Below are positions 61,255 through 64,000 of a stretch of 64,000 bases of DNA, piece by piece. Position 1 is the first letter of the stretch. Each line of letters starts with the position of its first letter. The stretch is from positions 29,560,508 through 29,624,507 of the forward strand of contig NC_088776.1 in assembly GCF_954871325.1 (NCBI RefSeq), given 5' to 3'. The position numbers and the translations under genes are program-made. The notes below the pieces were generated by a model. It saw nothing but the letters and a program-made list of their open reading frames with translations. It was not told where the DNA came from and made no database searches. Source of the DNA: Gordionus sp. m RMFG-2023. Its lineage: Eukaryota; Nematomorpha; Gordioida; Chordodea; Parachordodidae.

Positions 61255-61375
61255 TTTATCAGAACTATCCGGGATCATCACGGGTTTTAAAGGGATCCCT
61301 TTAAGAATTCATTTTTTTAAAGGATAAAGAACTATACGGTATTATCACGTTCGAAACATGATACAGAAGAATCTT
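61255..61375. repeat. Short duplicated block with an embedded palindrome
   Basis: AGAACTATCCGGGATCATCACGGGTT at 61261 is echoed by AGAACTATACGGTATTATCAC at 61328. Between them, AAAGGGATCCCTTT (61290-61303) is a perfect 14-bp palindrome. Function unknown. Confidence 0.5.
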
Positions 61376-61504
61376 GATTTCGTTTTCTTTATTTTTTTAA
61401 AAAATTTAGTTATTTATTTTCAATGTTATTTTTTTGGCCTTATGATATGAATAAGATATGTCTAATATATGGTATCAATCGATAGCTAACCAAAAGATCT
61501 ATTC

Positions 61505-62775
61505 AACTGGAGATCAATCTCTCCCACTTAATGGGCGAGTCTAGGTTTGGAGGGTCAGGAATATTTTTATCAAAATAAAATATCTATATGGGTATTAAAT
61601 AATAACTAATTTTAATATCTTTTGAATGAAAGTCTTCATTCTTGGTCTTGATGAATATGACTTGGTCTGGGAGGGTGCATGGGGGGGGGCAAAAAATATT
61701 TTTTTTTTGATATGGGTATCAAATAAAAGATAATTAAAATATTTTTTTATTGTAATAATAATAATCACTCATAGAGGGCGGGTCTAAGTCTTGGTGGGAT
61801 TTTTATCGACACATAATATTGATTTGGGTATCAAATAAAAGTTAATTAAAATATCTTTTGACTGAAAGTATTCATTTTTTGTCTTGATGCCTATAACTTG
61901 GTCTAGAGGGTGGATGAAGGGGGGAGGGTAAAAAAATATTTTTTTTTGATATGGGTATCAAATAAAATTAAAATATTATTTTATTGTAATAATAATAACT
62001 CATAGAGGACAGGTCTAGGTCTTGGTGGTCATGAATATTTTTATCAACATAAAATATCAATATGGGTATCAAATAAAAGCTAATTTTAATATCTTTTGAT
62101 TTAAAGTCTTCATTCTTGGTGTTGATGGGTATGAATTGGTCTGGGAGGGTGCATGGTGGAGGGGGAAAAATATTTTTTGATATGGTATCAAATAAAAGGG
62201 AATTTTTATTGTATAAATAATAATCACTCATAAAGGGCAGGTCTAAGTCTTGGGGGGGGGGAATGGGGGTCAGAAATATTTATATCAACACAAAATTTCG
62301 ATATGGGTATCAAATAAAAGCTAATTTAATATTTTGATTGAAAGTATTCATTCTTGGTGTTGATGGGTATGTTGGTCTGGGAGGGTGCATAGTGGTGGGG
62401 GGCAAAAAATAATTTTTTTGTTAAGGGTATCAAATAAAAGGTTATTAAAAATTTTTTTATTCTAATAATAATTAAACTCTAAATTGGCTACAGGTCTTGG
62501 AGGGCTAGGAATTATCAACATAAAATATTGATATCACTATAAAATAAATTCTAATTAAAAAATTTTTCTACTAAAATAATAGTATTCATCCTTGGTCTCT
62601 TAATGGGTTAGATTAGGTCCGGAGGTGGGAGGGTTTAAAAATAATTTGATATGAGTATCAAATATAAGGTAATTTCTAACTATAAGATTAAATAGCAGTA
62701 AATGGTCGCTAAAATTAGGTCGTCAGATGTATAAAATTTTCATAATATATAAATTGAATATGGTTATCAAATACT
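61505..62775. repeat. Satellite: alternating half-units of about 117 bp (dimer about 235 bp)
   Basis: The word GGGTATCAAATAAAAG recurs, with variants, at about 61590, 61718, 61830, 61951, 62061, 62180, 62301, 62425 and 62649, that is every 110-129 bp. Two half-unit types alternate: one is followed by a TCTTCATTCTTGGT...TTGATGGGTATG part and GGTCTGGGAGGGTGCATG, the other by a TTATTGTAATAATAATAA part and GGTCTAAGTCTTGG. About five dimers; copies past 62450 are more diverged. The 87-codon minus ORF at 61968-62231 is a by-product of the repeat. Confidence 0.85.
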
Positions 62776-64000
62776 TGGGAAGTCCGTTATTTATCAATAA
62801 ATATATTCTACATATTTATTCTGCATATTATTATAATTAACTTTAACATAAAATTATAGATAGATCGCAATTTAATGTATTAATGGTTGGAGTTGGCCTA
62901 CATAATATAAAATTTATTTGATCAAAATCATTCTTCTATGCGTTTATTCCTAATCTCCTTTAGTATGAATTAAGATTTAGGATATTTATAAATTTTCTGT
63001 CAAAACACAAACCTCTTTAAGAATGACTTAGCCCTTAGGCCATCAACATATTAACAAAATTTCCATTTGGATAGAATTTTAAGAAATAAAAAAAATAAAA
63101 ATTAAATAATTTTTTAAACCCTTTTTTCGGTTCCAATCTTGAACCCGAAATATTTAAATTGCAGAGTTCTTAATGTAGCGCGTTATTCTATAACTATTTT
63201 TTTTAGTATCGATAGCTTTAGCGTACTATAGAGCGATAGCTAGCTACTAAAAAAAATAACAAAAATTATTATAATAATTTTATAGTTTTAATTCTAAAAT
63301 CATAATCTTTTTATTTTATTTTGAAATTAAATTTATATTTAAAAATATGCATTCTAAATATGTTTTTCAAAAAAATTAAATTTTTAAATGTCGACAGTAG
63401 AGATATATAATGAAGATAATTTTGTTACAGATCATATCAACAAAGTAATATCCCTCTAAAATGATGATGATATGTATTGTGTTTTCAAACGATAACTTGT
63501 TTATCATTTATATTTTTCTCTTTGTTTATACCATATACTCGTATATTACCATTCACTTTTTTCTTTGTTCACTAATACCACCCTGTTTTGATTTCATCCT
63601 CAAAACTGGTTCTAGCCAGTTTTCGAGATGGACATGGATGGAAATTAACTTGTTTATTATCATTTAATTTAAAAAAATGGGGACTACTTAAGACATCGGA
63701 AAAATAAATAGGAGGCATTAAATTTTTGATTTATTTTTTTGTTTTTGTCCGATTATATGATATAATAGAATTTTACTTTTGATTAACAATTTAAATAAAT
63801 TTGTGTTACATTAATTTCTCGACTTTCCTGACGCGGGCTCGTCTGTCCAACTATAACAATATGGAATTTCCTTTTCCTAAATTCACAAATTATTTTAATC
63901 TCGATAAAAAAAATTAACATAGGGTATAAATTTTGTTGTAAGATGTGGCTGAAGGCTTTATCATAGGGTTTAGTATAAAAAAGGGAAATTCCTACGAAAT
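62776..64000. other. AT-rich DNA with one imperfect hairpin
   Basis: An imperfect inverted repeat lies at 63198-63260 (TTTTTTTAGTATCGATAGCT against AGCGATAGCTAGCTACTAAA). Nothing else recognised up to the window end. Confidence 0.45.

Noticed and set aside
61968-62231. 87-codon minus-strand ORF
   Set aside because: It lies inside the satellite array, and its composition is dictated by the repeat.
61505-62775. CRISPR-like repeat-spacer pattern
   Set aside because: Repeats are about 117 bp apart, the intervals are themselves repeats of two types, and the DNA is eukaryotic; it is a satellite.
63198-63260. tRNA or structured RNA gene at the hairpin
   Set aside because: The inverted repeat is imperfect and lacks cloverleaf arms or internal promoter boxes.

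Overview
The window is AT-rich metazoan nuclear DNA, most likely from an invertebrate. By eye it is about three quarters or more A+T. It is full of broken eukaryotic transposons, and no bacterial-style operons, rRNA, tRNA or CRISPR arrays were seen. The element mix (several hAT groups, a Tc1, an RTE/BovB-like LINE, other non-LTR relics, one Ty3/gypsy fossil) fits many invertebrates, so I do not name a species. No host gene can be called with confidence; three small candidate ORFs or exons are listed at low confidence.

Layout. 1-2.06 kb: old Ty3/gypsy pol fossil. 2.1-2.95 kb: hAT relic. 2.96-4.7 kb: LINE tail plus a second hAT relic. 4.7-11.1 kb: AT-rich DNA with hAT-type end fragments, one MITE and three weak ORFs. 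11.15-18.9 kb: a nested stack. A BED-finger hAT transposase relic is split by two younger hATs (11231-12708 and 13428-18471), and each of those is split by another hAT-type element (12325-12536 and 13840-16856). All four insertions have 8-bp target duplications, two exact and two... see entries for each. 19.2-23.38 kb: a full-ended 4.2-kb hAT with TTF finger, DUF4371-like region and dimerisation domain. 24.1-26.1 kb: RTE-like LINE relic. 29.6-31.2 kb: sister copy of the 3.2-4.7 kb hAT relic. 31.4-32.9 kb: two LINE tails. 34-39 kb: MITEs and a 2.1-kb palindrome with a hAT relic at its centre. 40.1-43.1 kb: LINE RT relic split by a hAT. 44.4-47.5 kb: a MITE and a hAT with GGTCAAAT-type ends. 47.6-53.4 kb: a third copy of the 19.2-kb family, carrying a 937-bp GAATC-repeat element, a Tc1 with 38-residue D-to-E spacing, and a 1.2-kb (ATATTTT)n array. 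53.8-54.2 kb: another LINE tail. 54.2-61.2 kb: no recognisable feature. 61.5-62.8 kb: a satellite with two alternating half-units. 62.8-64 kb: AT-rich DNA.

How it works together. The nesting gives a relative insertion history. Correction to the target-duplication wording above: in the 11-19 kb stack, three duplications are exact (12325-12536, 13428-18471, 13840-16856) and one matches 7 of 8 bases (11231-12708). The most striking general pattern is that many hAT-type families here have CAG/TAG ends followed by dense, family-specific short repeats (GGCCCGG, GAACCC, AACCG, GGTCAAAT, GAATC, CCCACCC). These look like multimerised transposase-binding sites. All coding relics are broken, so present activity is not expected from any single copy read here.
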